Assembly (NCBI GenBank): GCA_005883305.1
Contig: VBAC01000001.1
Coordinates: 1,364,001 to 1,428,000, forward strand
From: Alphaproteobacteria bacterium
GTDB taxonomy: Bacteria > Pseudomonadota > Alphaproteobacteria > Sphingomonadales > Sphingomonadaceae
Reading direction: 5' to 3'
DNA: 64,000 nucleotides
Shown here: positions 42,883 to 51,558 of the stretch, piece by piece
Layout of the letters: each line of letters starts with the position of its first letter
Position numbering within the stretch: position 1 is the first letter of the stretch
Notes under the pieces: model-generated
The model's database searches: none
Seen by the model: the letters and a program-made list of their open reading frames with translations, nothing else
Told to the model about the DNA's origin: nothing
Position numbers and translations under genes: made by a program

Positions 42883-43640
42883 ACGTCTACGGCACCTGGG
42901 CGATCTACCGCTTCGAGATGGCGCGAGCGCTGCGCACTTTGTGGCAGAGCCTCGTCACCCCTGTCATCACCACCTCGCTCTATTTCGTCGTGTTCGGCGC
43001 GGCGATCGGCTCGCGGATGACCGAGGTGCAGGGCGTGCCCTACGGCGCCTTCATCGTCCCGGGTCTGATCATGCTCTCCTTGTTCACGCAGAGCATCTTC
43101 AATTCCAGCTTCGGAATCTTCTTCCCCAAGTTCACCGGCACGATCTACGAATTGCTCTCGGCCCCGATCTCTCCCTTCGAGACGGTGCTCGGCTATGTCG
43201 GCGCGGCGGCGACCAAGTCGATCGCGCTCGGCCTCGTCATCCTCGCCACGGCGGCCTTCTTCGTTCCGATCCAGATCCTCCATCCCGTCTGGATGGTCGC
43301 CTTCCTCGTTCTGATCTCCGTCGCCTTCTGCCTGTTCGGCTTCATCATCGGCATCTGGGGCCAGAATTTCGAGCAGATCCAGTTCATCCCGATGCTGATC
43401 GTAACCCCCCTCACCTTCCTCGGCGGCGCCTTCTACTCGGTCGACATGCTCGGCGAGCCGTGGCGCACGGTCACCCACTTCAATCCGGTCGTCTACCTGA
43501 TCAGCGGCTTTCGCTGGAGCTTCTACGGCAAGGGCGACGTCAGCGTCGAGCTCAGCCTCGCCGCCACCGCGGGCTTCCTCGCGCTCTGCCTCGTTGTCAT
43601 TGCCTGGATGTTTCGCACGGGGTATCGGCTGAAGACCTGA
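42879..43640 (+). CDS. ABC-2 type transporter permease
   Basis: Membrane half of the exporter, 253 residues from a GTG at 42879 that overlaps the ATPase stop (GTGA). Six hydrophobic helices are visible. The family's ABC-2 signature region reads [20 protein letters not shown], followed by the conserved [18 protein letters not shown]. The N-terminus ([20 protein letters not shown]) is the amphipathic helix typical of NodJ-like permeases. An earlier in-frame start is inside the ATPase gene. Confidence 0.92.
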   Translation: MNVYGTWAIYRFEMARALRTLWQSLVTPVITTSLYFVVFGAAIGSRMTEVQGVPYGAFIVPGLIMLSLFTQSIFNSSFGIFFPKFTGTIYELLSAPISPFETVLGYVGAAATKSIALGLVILATAAFFVPIQILHPVWMVAFLVLISVAFCLFGFIIGIWGQNFEQIQFIPMLIVTPLTFLGGAFYSVDMLGEPWRTVTHFNPVVYLISGFRWSFYGKGDVSVELSLAATAGFLALCLVVIAWMFRTGYRLKT

Positions 43641-43651
43641 GGGGTCTGCCG

Positions 43652-44533
43652 ATGCGCCTCGAGTTCGTCCTGCTCGCGCTTCTCCTTGCGGCACAAGAGC
43701 CGCCGATCATCGTCACCGGTGAAAGGCCGAACGCGGAGCAAATCCACCGCGAGGCGCACGACTTCGTCGAGAGCCATGCGGTGCGCACCCGAATCGGCCA
43801 ATATGCGCGCTGGCACGTTCCGATCTGCGTGCGCACCTGGGGCCTGCCGCTCGAGCTCAACGCGCGCATCTCCAACCGCGTGATGGACATCGCCGACAGC
43901 ATCGGCATCCGCACCAACCGCGCCGATCCGTGCAGGCCGAACGTGCGCATCGGCTTCACCACCGAGCCGCAGAGGATGATCCGGGCGGCGGCGCGGCGCA
44001 ATTCGCTGATCGTCGGCTTCCATTACGCTTCGGAGGGCGCGCGGCTGATGCGCGTGCGCCAGCCGGTCCAGGCCTGGTACGTCACGACCACCAGCGGCGA
44101 CGGTTCCAGAAACCAAGGTGGCGTCATCGGTACGGAGACAATCGACGTCGCCGGCCAGCCCGTCCCGGGAGGCAGGTCCGACAGCCGGCTCACCGCCGGG
44201 CTCAGCAGCGGCCTCGCCCATGTGCTCATCTTCGCCGATGTCCGCGTGGCCGAGGGCCAGGACACGGACGCGATCGCCGAGCTGCTGGCCTTTCTCGCGC
44301 TGGCCCAGACGCCGGTGGCCGAAGCCTGCAACGACTCCGACACGATCGTCAATCTGATGAACCCGGCCTGCCCGCCCGAGCGCCGTCCGGTGGCGCTCAC
44401 CAGGGCGGATACCGCCTATCTGCGCGCGCTCTACGAGATGAATGCCACGATCATCGCGCAGCACCAGCGCGGCGACCTCGTCACTCACATGGTGCGCGAG
44501 ATGGAATCACCTCCTCCCGCTCATCCTGAGTAG
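43652..44533 (+). CDS. Secreted protein of unknown function
   Basis: Product of 293 residues from ATG 43652 with a signal peptide (MRLEFVLLALLLAAQ). The mature protein opens PPIIVTGERPN, the same motif as the three paralogues at 50.3-54.0 kb. The body has no membrane helix and contains five cysteines (for example IGQYARWHVPICVR and RADPCRPNVRIGFT). The sequence recalls other small sphingomonad exported proteins of unknown role. The stop codon (TAG, 44531) lies inside a palindromic repeat, so the last residues (AHPE) are repeat-encoded. Confidence 0.7.
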   Translation: MRLEFVLLALLLAAQEPPIIVTGERPNAEQIHREAHDFVESHAVRTRIGQYARWHVPICVRTWGLPLELNARISNRVMDIADSIGIRTNRADPCRPNVRIGFTTEPQRMIRAAARRNSLIVGFHYASEGARLMRVRQPVQAWYVTTTSGDGSRNQGGVIGTETIDVAGQPVPGGRSDSRLTAGLSSGLAHVLIFADVRVAEGQDTDAIAELLAFLALAQTPVAEACNDSDTIVNLMNPACPPERRPVALTRADTAYLRALYEMNATIIAQHQRGDLVTHMVREMESPPPAHPE

Positions 44534-44612
44534 GGACTGAGCCTGGCGAAGGCCCCTATCGAAGGACCGATACGCCGCTTCGACTTCGCTCAGGCGGCTA
44601 CTCAGGATGAGC
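44519..44612. repeat. Palindromic repeat between convergent genes
   Basis: Perfect 15-bp outer arms (GCTCATCCTGAGTAG at 44519-44533, complement at 44598-44612). The inside carries CGACTTCGCTCAGG, so it belongs with the first mtaB repeat. It ends the secreted-protein gene and lies 18 bases from the 3' end of sodB, where it could act as a two-way terminator. Confidence 0.85.
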
Positions 44613-44630
44613 GAAGAAATGATAATCCCC

Positions 44631-45275
44631 TTAGGCCTCGGCCAGCGCCCCGGCGTCCTGGTCGGCGCGCTCCAGCCCTTCGCCGTCGAGGTTGCGGCCG
44701 ACGAAGTCCCAGTTGACGATGTTGCCGAGGACGCTCTCGGCGAAGCGCGGCCGCTCGTTGCGATAGTCGATGTAATAGGCGTGCTCCCACACATCGAGGG
44801 TCAGCAGCGGCTTCATCCCGTCGTGGACCGCCGGCGTGTCGGCGTCGTGGAGCGAGGTGATCCTGAGCCGGCCGCCGTCGAGCACCAGCCAGGCCCAGCC
44901 GCTCGCGAAATGGCCGACCGCTTCGTCCTTCAGCCTGGCGAGCAGCTGCTCGGCCGTTCCGAAATCCTCCTCGATCATCGCCGCCAGCTTGCCCGACGGG
45001 CGCTGACCCTCGGGCGGCGCGAGGCATTGCCAGAAGAAGCTGTGGTTCCAGATCTGGGCCGCATTGTTGAACAGGCCTGTGTCGCCCTGCTCCTTCGCCG
45101 AGCGGATCGTCTCGACCAGCGAGCGCGTCTCGATCCCCTTGTCGGCGATCAGCGCGTTGGCCTTGTCGACATAGGCCTTGTGATGCTTGCCATGATGGAA
45201 ATCGAGAGTCTCGGCCGACATGAACTTGCCGAGCGCGTCACGGGCGAACGGAAGGGCTGGAAGGGTGAAGGTCAT
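44631..45275 (-). CDS. sodB: Iron/manganese superoxide dismutase
   Basis: Cytosolic superoxide dismutase, 214 residues. The metal ligands stand in usual motifs: His27 (DFHHGKHHKAYV), the second histidine in NAAQIWNHSFFW, and the aspartate and histidine of LDVWEHAYYIDYRN. FWQCLAPPEGQ and a glycine-poor GHFASGWAWLV are more like the iron than the manganese form, but metal preference cannot be settled by eye. Single gene, convergent with the upstream secreted protein. Confidence 0.95.
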   Translation of the reverse strand: MTFTLPALPFARDALGKFMSAETLDFHHGKHHKAYVDKANALIADKGIETRSLVETIRSAKEQGDTGLFNNAAQIWNHSFFWQCLAPPEGQRPSGKLAAMIEEDFGTAEQLLARLKDEAVGHFASGWAWLVLDGGRLRITSLHDADTPAVHDGMKPLLTLDVWEHAYYIDYRNERPRFAESVLGNIVNWDFVGRNLDGEGLERADQDAGALAEA

Positions 45276-45344
45276 GGCCGGTCATCCTGCGAAAGGGGAG
45301 CTCGTACAGGATAACCGACCAGACCGTTGCCGGGTTCATTCCTT

Positions 45345-45899
45345 TTAGTGCGGAACGACCCGAAAACGCTGCAATTCCACCCGCGGATCGTTCCATTCGG
45401 GCGCGAGCTGGCTGGCAAGCTGGTAATCCGCATAGGCCTGGCGGACGTTGCCGAGCTGCTCATTGGCGATCGCCCGGCCGTAATGCGCGATCGCCGGGCG
45501 CGACGTGTCGCGTTCGAGCGCAACCGTGTAGAGCTGAAGCGCCTCGGTCGGATTGTCGCGGCGAAGCAAGGCGGTGCCCTTGTTGAGATAGGCTTCGGCC
45601 TGCTCGGGATCGAGCCGGATCGCCTCGTCGAAATCGGTGATCGCGGCTTCGACGAGACCGCGCCTGAGCCGCAATATGCCGCGGTTCACATGGGTCGCGA
45701 CGATCTCGTATTGCGACAAATTCTCGCGCAGCAAAGCATCGTCGCAGCGCCTGACGTCCCGCACGGTGGGATTGAGCGGCGAATCCGCGGCCTGGTAGCA
45801 GAGCCGGGCGTCGCTGCTTCCGACGACGAAGACGCTGGCCGAAGCGGGGACGGCGCAGGCCGCGAAGACGGCCGCGAGCAAGCAGGAACGATTAGCCAT
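45345..45899 (-). CDS. Secreted tetratricopeptide-repeat protein
   Basis: Small exported protein of 184 residues with a signal peptide (MANRSCLLAAVFAACAVPASA). The mature part has TPR-like units: AITDFDEAIRLDPEQAEAYL, ALQLYTVALERDTSRPAIAH and a third degenerate unit (NVRQAYADYQLASQLAPEWN). TPRs mediate protein-protein contacts; no other domain is present. This type is frequent in sphingomonads. No clear operon partner. Confidence 0.85.
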   Translation of the reverse strand: MANRSCLLAAVFAACAVPASASVFVVGSSDARLCYQAADSPLNPTVRDVRRCDDALLRENLSQYEIVATHVNRGILRLRRGLVEAAITDFDEAIRLDPEQAEAYLNKGTALLRRDNPTEALQLYTVALERDTSRPAIAHYGRAIANEQLGNVRQAYADYQLASQLAPEWNDPRVELQRFRVVPH

Positions 45900-46054
45900 A
45901 GTCGAACTCCCTCAACCACAGCCCACCGCCAAGAAGGATAACACAAGTTCGGCGCGATAGAAATGGGCCCGGAACAATCTTGGCCCGGTCGTCCGGGGCT
46001 TGGGTTCGCGAAAAGCTTTTGAAAGCGGCGCCCGGCTGGTGCACCACGAGGAGG

Positions 46055-47113
46055 ATGGATCGCGCCGAGCAGAATGAAGGGACCGGAGCCGTGCGCGAGG
46101 GCCACGGCTTCAATTCCGCGCGGCTCGAACGATGGATGTCGCGCGAGGTCGAAGGCTATGCCGGCCCGCTTCGAGTGGAGCAGTTCAAGGGCGGCCAATC
46201 GAATCCGACCTACAAGCTGGTGACTCCCGCTCGAAGCTACGTCCTGCGCCGCAAGCCGCCGGGCAAGCTGCTCCCGGGCGCGCACGCGGTCGACCGCGAA
46301 TATCGGGTCATCACCGCGCTTGGGGCCCAAGGCTTTCCCGTTGCGCGGAGCTACGGCCTGTGCCTCGACGAGGAGGTGATCGGAACGCCCTTCTACGTGA
46401 TGGAGATGGTCGAGGGCCGAATCTTCTGGGATCCGGCCTTTCTCGATGTACCGCGCGAGGAGCGCGCGGCCTATTTCGACGCGATGAACGCGACCATCGC
46501 CGCGCTCCATCTCATCGATCCCGAGGCTGCGGGCCTCGCCGACTATGGCAAGCCGGGCAACTATTTCGCCCGGCAGATCGGCCGCTGGTCGAAGCAATAT
46601 CTCGCCGACGTCGAGGCCGGCCGGCTCGCGGCGATGGACAGTCTCGTGGAATGGCTCCCCGAAAACATCCCCCCCGACGAGCCCGAGCCGCGCGTGATCC
46701 ACGGCGATTTCCGCTGCGACAACATGATCTTCCATGCCAGCGAGCCGCGTGTGCTCGCGGTGCTCGATTGGGAGCTTTCCACGCTCGGCCATCCGCTGGC
46801 GGACTTCTCCTACCATTTGATGATGTACCGGATGCCCGATGCGCTGGCCGGCCGGGACCTCGAAGCGCTCAGCATTCCGAACGAGGAAGACTACATCGCC
46901 GCTTATTGCGCGCGGACCGGGCGCGACGGCATTGCGGAGATGGACTTCTACATGGCGTTCAACCTGTTCCGCCTCGCCGGCATCCTCCACGGAATCAAGG
47001 GCCGCCTCGTCCGCGGCACCGCCGCGTCCGCCCATGCCGCCGAGATGGTGGGCCGGCTCGAGCCGCTGGCCGAGCTCGCCTGGGCGCAGGCCGTGAAAGC
47101 GGGGGCACGCTGA
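46055..47113 (+). CDS. Aminoglycoside-phosphotransferase-fold protein (ACAD10/11-like)
   Basis: Cytosolic kinase-like protein of 352 residues from ATG 46055; the AGGAGG lies unusually close, and GTG 46091 or TTG 45980 are alternatives. The fold is seen in VEQFKGGQSNPTYKLVTPA, RRKPPGKLLPGAHAVDREYR, the catalytic loop VIHGDFRCDNMIF and the metal-binding VLDWELSTLGHPLADFSYH. This form is the ACAD10/ACAD11-like phosphotransferase that often sits with acyl-CoA metabolism, not an antibiotic-resistance enzyme. Its stop overlaps the next start (TGATG). Confidence 0.88.
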   Translation: MDRAEQNEGTGAVREGHGFNSARLERWMSREVEGYAGPLRVEQFKGGQSNPTYKLVTPARSYVLRRKPPGKLLPGAHAVDREYRVITALGAQGFPVARSYGLCLDEEVIGTPFYVMEMVEGRIFWDPAFLDVPREERAAYFDAMNATIAALHLIDPEAAGLADYGKPGNYFARQIGRWSKQYLADVEAGRLAAMDSLVEWLPENIPPDEPEPRVIHGDFRCDNMIFHASEPRVLAVLDWELSTLGHPLADFSYHLMMYRMPDALAGRDLEALSIPNEEDYIAAYCARTGRDGIAEMDFYMAFNLFRLAGILHGIKGRLVRGTAASAHAAEMVGRLEPLAELAWAQAVKAGAR

Positions 47114-49152
47114 TGGTCGAGGGGGAGCGGGCGGGCTGGACCAAGCGGCTGAAGCTGTCGCTGGGCCAGATCGGCCCGGTGCGGCTCGTCATCACCATTC
47201 TCCTGCTCGCCGCCGGCCTCTACCTCGCCCGCCACGACTGGCAGGTGCCCTTGCTCAGCGATGCCGAGCGCGCGCTTTACGACCTCAGGTTCAAGGTGAA
47301 CGCCGCCGTCCTGGAGCAGCCCGACGACCGTATCGCCCTCGTCGTCTACGACGATGCGACCCTGGAGCAGCTCGGCAAGCGCTCGCCGCTGGACCGAGGC
47401 ATGCTGGCGAGGGCGCTGCGAGCCCTCGACCGGCTCGGGCCGCGTGCGATCGGAATCGACATCCTCATCGACCAGCAGCAGCCCGAGGACGAGCAACTGA
47501 TCCAGGCTCTCCGGACGATGCGAACGCCGACCTGGCTGGCCTTCAGCACCAACGAGGCCAATCCGGCGCAGATCGCCGGCTGGCAGGAAGATTGGCTGCG
47601 GAGCTTCTTCACGCGCGTCGGATCGAGCCGCGTGCGGCCGGCGAGCATCCGGTTCGGCGCGGACCAGGCGGACGGCGTGATGCGCCGCTGGCCGGTGCCC
47701 GATTCCACCGGGGTTCCGCTTCTCGCCAACGCCATGGCCTCCGGCCACCCGGCGTTCGTCGGCTATACCGGCGCGATCGATTTCACCTTGCTGCCGCAGT
47801 CGACCGACGCGCGCCGATTCACCAGGATATCGGTAGAGACGCTGGGGGCGCTCGACGAGATTCCCGCCGAAGCGCGCGAAATCGTCTTCGCCTCCCTCGC
47901 CGAGCAGATTCGGGGCCGCTACGTGCTGATTGGCGGCGACATCAACGATGTCGACGATTTCGAAACGCCGACGACTCGCTTCGGGCTCGGCTTCACCAAG
48001 GGGCTGGAGGTCCATGCCCAGATGCTCGCCCAGCAGCTCGACGGGCGAATGCCGCGGCCCATTCCCGGCTGGGTCCTCTGGCTGGCGGCGCTTGCCGTCG
48101 TCGTCGCCGGCTCGCTCACCAGCGGGTTGGAGCTGCGCGGCTGGCGGCTGGGCGCGGCGCTCTTCCTCCAGATCGCGCTGATCGCCTGGGTCCCCTTCCA
48201 GCTCCAGGCGATGCGGATGAACACGCTGGAGCTTCCCGCCTTCGGCTGGGGCGCGGGATGGCTGCTCGCCTTCATCGGCGTCGGCGCGGCGGCGCGCGCG
48301 GTCGGTTCCGAGCAGCGCCGCTTCGCCCAGTCGGCGCTCGGCAAATATCTTCCGCGCGACGTGGCGCAAGAGATCATGCGCGATCCCGACCGGCTCGCCC
48401 TGACCGGCGAGAAGACCAGGATCTACGCCCTGTTCACCGATCTCGAGGGCTTCACCAAGCTCAGCCACGCGATCACCCCGGAGACTCTGTCGCGCCTGCT
48501 CAACCGCTATCTCGATGTGATGAGCGACATCGTCCTCAAGCATGGCGGAACGCTCGACAAGTTCGTCGGCGACGCGCTGGTGACCTTTTGGGGGGCGCCG
48601 ATCGCAAGGCCCGACGACGCCGACCGCGCGGTCCGCGCCGGGCGGGAGATGTACGAGGCGGGCGAGTTATTCCGCCGCACGGCCGGCGACGACGTGCCGG
48701 CGATCGGCTGCACCCGCGTCGGGCTTCACCGGGGCGAGGCCATCGTCGGCAATTTCGGCGGCGAGCGGCGAATCCAATATACCGCGCTCGGCGACGCGAT
48801 GAACTGCGCGGCGCGGCTGGAATCGGCCAACAAGGCGCTGAAGACGACCATGCTCGTCAGCGATTCCGCCAAGAGCGAATCGAGCCTCGACATCTTCCGC
48901 CCGATGGGCAGGATCGTCGTTTCCGGCCGCGGAACGCCGTTCGAGGTCTGGGAGCCCGCCCCGGACATGGACGAGGCGTCGCGGGGCGCGCTGAACGAGG
49001 CCTGGTGCGCCTTCGACGGCGGCGACACGTCGGCGCTCGCGCGGCTGGAGGAGATCGCGGCCGCCCATGCGGAGGATGCGGCGCTGCAATATTTCATCTA
49101 TAGGATCCGCGAAGTCGGTCCGGGAGGTCATTTTGTCTTGGGGTCCAAATAG
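47113..49152 (+). CDS. CHASE2-domain adenylate/guanylate cyclase
   Basis: Inner-membrane class III nucleotidyl cyclase of 679 residues starting at ATG 47113. An N-terminal helix is followed by a periplasmic CHASE2 sensor (about residues 35-310, beginning LSDAERALYDLRFKVN). Three closely spaced transmembrane helices come next (VLWLAALAVVVAGSLTS onward). The cyclase domain has the metal-binding FTDLEGFTKLSHAITPETLS, a GTLDKFVGDALVTFWGAP core and IQYTALGDAMNCAARLES. The product is most likely cAMP. The following FecR-like gene overlaps by 20 bases, a pairing seen in other bacteria. A CpdA-like phosphodiesterase lies 7 kb away. Confidence 0.93.
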   Translation: MVEGERAGWTKRLKLSLGQIGPVRLVITILLLAAGLYLARHDWQVPLLSDAERALYDLRFKVNAAVLEQPDDRIALVVYDDATLEQLGKRSPLDRGMLARALRALDRLGPRAIGIDILIDQQQPEDEQLIQALRTMRTPTWLAFSTNEANPAQIAGWQEDWLRSFFTRVGSSRVRPASIRFGADQADGVMRRWPVPDSTGVPLLANAMASGHPAFVGYTGAIDFTLLPQSTDARRFTRISVETLGALDEIPAEAREIVFASLAEQIRGRYVLIGGDINDVDDFETPTTRFGLGFTKGLEVHAQMLAQQLDGRMPRPIPGWVLWLAALAVVVAGSLTSGLELRGWRLGAALFLQIALIAWVPFQLQAMRMNTLELPAFGWGAGWLLAFIGVGAAARAVGSEQRRFAQSALGKYLPRDVAQEIMRDPDRLALTGEKTRIYALFTDLEGFTKLSHAITPETLSRLLNRYLDVMSDIVLKHGGTLDKFVGDALVTFWGAPIARPDDADRAVRAGREMYEAGELFRRTAGDDVPAIGCTRVGLHRGEAIVGNFGGERRIQYTALGDAMNCAARLESANKALKTTMLVSDSAKSESSLDIFRPMGRIVVSGRGTPFEVWEPAPDMDEASRGALNEAWCAFDGGDTSALARLEEIAAAHAEDAALQYFIYRIREVGPGGHFVLGSK

Positions 49153-49861
49153 CTTCAGCCTGGGCCGCGCGGCCGTCGCGCTGCTCGCCGCCGGCGCCGC
49201 CGTATCGGCCGCGGCCAATGTCCTCGTCGTGCGCTCGGCCGGCCCTTCGGTGGGTGCCTATCCCGCCGGCCGCTCGCTCCCCGACAATGCGCGGATCGCG
49301 CTCCAGCCCGGCGACCTCGTGACCGTGCTCGGGGCGGGGGGAACGCGAACCTTCCGCGGTCCCGGCACCTTCTCGCCCGGCGCCACAGTCCGCGCGGGCA
49401 CCCAGACGCTCGCCGCCAACGACGGCCGCCGCGCCCGCATCGGCGCGGTGCGCACCGGCGGAATCGTTCCGCGCGGGCCGACGATCTGGCATGTCGACGT
49501 CAGCCAGGGCGGCACCTTCTGCCTGCTGCCCGACGAGGCCAACGTGATGCTCTGGCGGTCGGACGGCACGGCGCGGGGCCAGGTCACCATCACTCCCCCG
49601 GGCGGGCGGCCGACCACGCTGCAATGGCCGGCGGGCGAGACGATCCTCGCCTGGTCGCCGGGCGGCCCGCTGTCGGGCGGCACCTACACCTTCACTCAGC
49701 CGGGCGTCGCGGTGCCGACCCGGATCACCTTTCGCACGCTCGCGGCCGAGCCCACCGATCTCGAGAGCGTCGCAGCCGCCTTGATCGCCAATGGCTGCCA
49801 GGACCAGCTCGACGTGCTGGTGGATTCGCAGGCGGACCCGTCTCCGGGCTCGGGGAGCTAG
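49133..49861 (+). CDS. FecR-like exported protein paired with the cyclase
   Basis: Product of 242 residues, taken to start at TTG 49133 with GGGAGG 5 bases upstream. The start lies inside the cyclase gene, overlapping its end by 20 bases. It has a signal-anchor or signal peptide (LGRAAVALLAAGAAVSAAAN). The next part resembles FecR-type modules (IALQPGDLVTVLGAGGTRTF and FRGPGTFSPGATVRAG). The C-terminal half has a short beta-rich stretch. The role is likely to sense or regulate the upstream cyclase, inferred from coupling only. Confidence 0.7.
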   Translation: MSWGPNSFSLGRAAVALLAAGAAVSAAANVLVVRSAGPSVGAYPAGRSLPDNARIALQPGDLVTVLGAGGTRTFRGPGTFSPGATVRAGTQTLAANDGRRARIGAVRTGGIVPRGPTIWHVDVSQGGTFCLLPDEANVMLWRSDGTARGQVTITPPGGRPTTLQWPAGETILAWSPGGPLSGGTYTFTQPGVAVPTRITFRTLAAEPTDLESVAAALIANGCQDQLDVLVDSQADPSPGSGS

Positions 49862-49867
49862 GGTCGT

Positions 49868-50057
49868 ACTCAATTAGGGGAGTTGTTTTTCGTTCGATTA
49901 CAGAGTCATCCCGGCGAAGGCCGGGGACCCATGAACACGGCCTTCGAGGTGAAGCAAGATCGCGACGCCAGCCCTCGACCGCTTCTGTTCATGGGCCCCG
50001 GCCTTCGCCGGGGTGACTCCTCTTGGTTGGCAACGACACCCGATCTTCTAATTGAGT
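49868..50057. repeat. 117-bp inverted-repeat element copy 2, with outer repeats
   Basis: The core, 49903-50019, is 117 bp, the same length as copy 1 at 28249. Arms of about 34 bp open GAGTCATCCCGGCGAAGGCC and extend into ATGAACA. Outside it lies a further perfect 10-bp inverted pair, ACTCAATTAG at 49868 and CTAATTGAGT at 50048. The element marks the region 49862-50299, which has no intact gene. Confidence 0.85.
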
Positions 50058-50099
50058 CGGAACTCCAGCACGCTCCGCCGCCGCCCAGCCGGCTGGTCG

Positions 50100-50192
50100 G
50101 AAAGCCCGCCGGCGCAGCAGCGCATCGACGTCCGGATCGCGGCCGCGGAAGGCGCGGTAGGCCTCGTTGCCGGTCGCGAGCAACGTGCGCGC
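50100..50192 (-). pseudogene. Remnant of a peptidyl-dipeptidase Dcp-like (M3) gene, C-terminal end
   Basis: The minus strand reads ARTLLATGNEAYRAFRGRDP followed by DVDALLRRRAF, which resembles the C-terminal 30 residues of M3-family peptidyl-dipeptidases (the AFRGRxPxVDALLR ending). A stop codon (TGA) lies directly upstream in frame at 50193-50195 and nothing of the catalytic domain is left in the gap. The reading frame runs on beyond the expected end into the repeat. I read this as a decayed gene tail next to the repeat insertion. Confidence 0.5.
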
Positions 50193-50299
50193 TCAGCCGG
50201 GCCGGGCAATGGGCCTTGATCGCCCCGGCTGTTTGTAATCTAACGCTTTCAACGGGATAGCATTGCCATTATTGTGGCGCCGACTTCGGGGAGGTCATC

Positions 50300-51529
50300 A
50301 TGCGCCGCCTTCTGCCACTTGCTTCCTTGTTCGCCGCAATCCCGCTTAGTGCCCAGCAGCCGGAAGCTTCCACCGATCAGCCGACGATCATCGTGACCGG
50401 CCCGAGGCTGCAGGGCTATCGCGACGCGCTCGCCCGCTGCCTCGCGCGCCACTGCCCGCCCAACGAAGATGCCGATGCGACGCTCGCGCTCGCCGAAGCC
50501 CTCTTTCTCGACGGGGCCTATCATGAGGGGCGTGACGCGGTGGCGGCGTCCCTTCGGCGCAACCGGGACCAGACCCGGGGGTATCCGGAGCCTGTCTCCG
50601 ATCTCTACCGCGCCCATGCCAGACTTTCGCGCCACTTGGGTGAGGACGAGGACGGGCGCCGTTCCACCTACGGTGCGCTGCGCGCGCTCCAGGAGGGAAT
50701 ACCGGCCGAGGATCATCGCCACTTCACGGCGCGGCTCGAAGTCAGCGAAATGCAGATGCAGCGCGGCAATCTGCCCGCCGCGCGGCGCGAGCTGCAGGAC
50801 CTGGCCCGAGTCGCCCGCGCGGCGGGACGCGAGGACGTCGCGACGGTAGCGGAGCTCCGGTCTCTGTGGTTCGAGCTGATCGTCGATCCGCAGAGCGATG
50901 CCCGGGCCCGGCTGATTGCGCTATCCCGGCTCGGCGCCGCCGCCGATCATATGCGGGCGACCGGGGCCAGGCTGCTGCTCGCCCGTTTCTACCGCGGCGC
51001 GGGACAAGCGGCGCGGGCGGATGCGTTGCTCGCCGAAGTCGGGCGATCCGCCTCGACCGCAACCCGCAGGCAACTGATCTACTCGCCCCCCTATCAAATG
51101 CAGGTGCAGGACACCGTGGCCGTCCGCGATACGGTGGACAGCGCGGGAATGCAGGGTCCCAGCGAGCTTGCTTTGGGTAATTTCACCGTTGCCAACGTGA
51201 ATTCCAGCATGCCCGACAATTTCGAGGACAAATGGATCGACGTCGGGTTCTGGATCATGCCGGACGGCCGTGTCTCGGGCCTGGAAATCCTGAGAAATCG
51301 CAACAATCCCGATTGGGCCGACCCGCTGATCGAGTCGATCCGCGCTCGCGCCTACTCGGCCGGCACGGAAGCGACCTACCGCATGGAACGCTACACCTAT
51401 ACGGCCGGCTATCAGGAGCTGACCGGATCGCATATACGTCGGCGAACCCGCGCGGCACGTGTCGAGTATCTCGATCTGACGACGAGCGATGCACCGCCCA
51501 CTCCCCCCACATCGGGCGGCTCCATTTAA
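50300..51529 (+). CDS. Secreted helical-repeat/TonB-C-like protein, paralogue 1
   Basis: First of three tandem paralogues, 409 residues from ATG 50300 (GGGGAGG upstream). It has a signal peptide (MRRLLPLASLFAAIPLSAQ), then a TonB-box-like stretch QPTIIVTGPRLQGYRD. A Cys pair follows (ARCLARHCPPNEDADATLAL). Helical repeats of TPR type fill the centre (RNRDQTRGYPEPVSDLYRAH and on). The C-terminal domain reads EDKWIDVGFWIMPDGRVSGL and SIRARAYSAG, a TonB-C/energy-transducer-like pattern. The function is unknown. It shares layout and much sequence with the next two genes. Confidence 0.8.
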   Translation: MRRLLPLASLFAAIPLSAQQPEASTDQPTIIVTGPRLQGYRDALARCLARHCPPNEDADATLALAEALFLDGAYHEGRDAVAASLRRNRDQTRGYPEPVSDLYRAHARLSRHLGEDEDGRRSTYGALRALQEGIPAEDHRHFTARLEVSEMQMQRGNLPAARRELQDLARVARAAGREDVATVAELRSLWFELIVDPQSDARARLIALSRLGAAADHMRATGARLLLARFYRGAGQAARADALLAEVGRSASTATRRQLIYSPPYQMQVQDTVAVRDTVDSAGMQGPSELALGNFTVANVNSSMPDNFEDKWIDVGFWIMPDGRVSGLEILRNRNNPDWADPLIESIRARAYSAGTEATYRMERYTYTAGYQELTGSHIRRRTRAARVEYLDLTTSDAPPTPPTSGGSI

Positions 51530-51558
51530 CTGTTCTCAACCGGAAGGCACCGCTTGGC

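Noticed and set aside
46055-47113. Aminoglycoside resistance kinase
   Set aside because: The sequence is of the ACAD10/11-like group with the DWELSTLGHPLADFSY signature and sits in a core-metabolism context.
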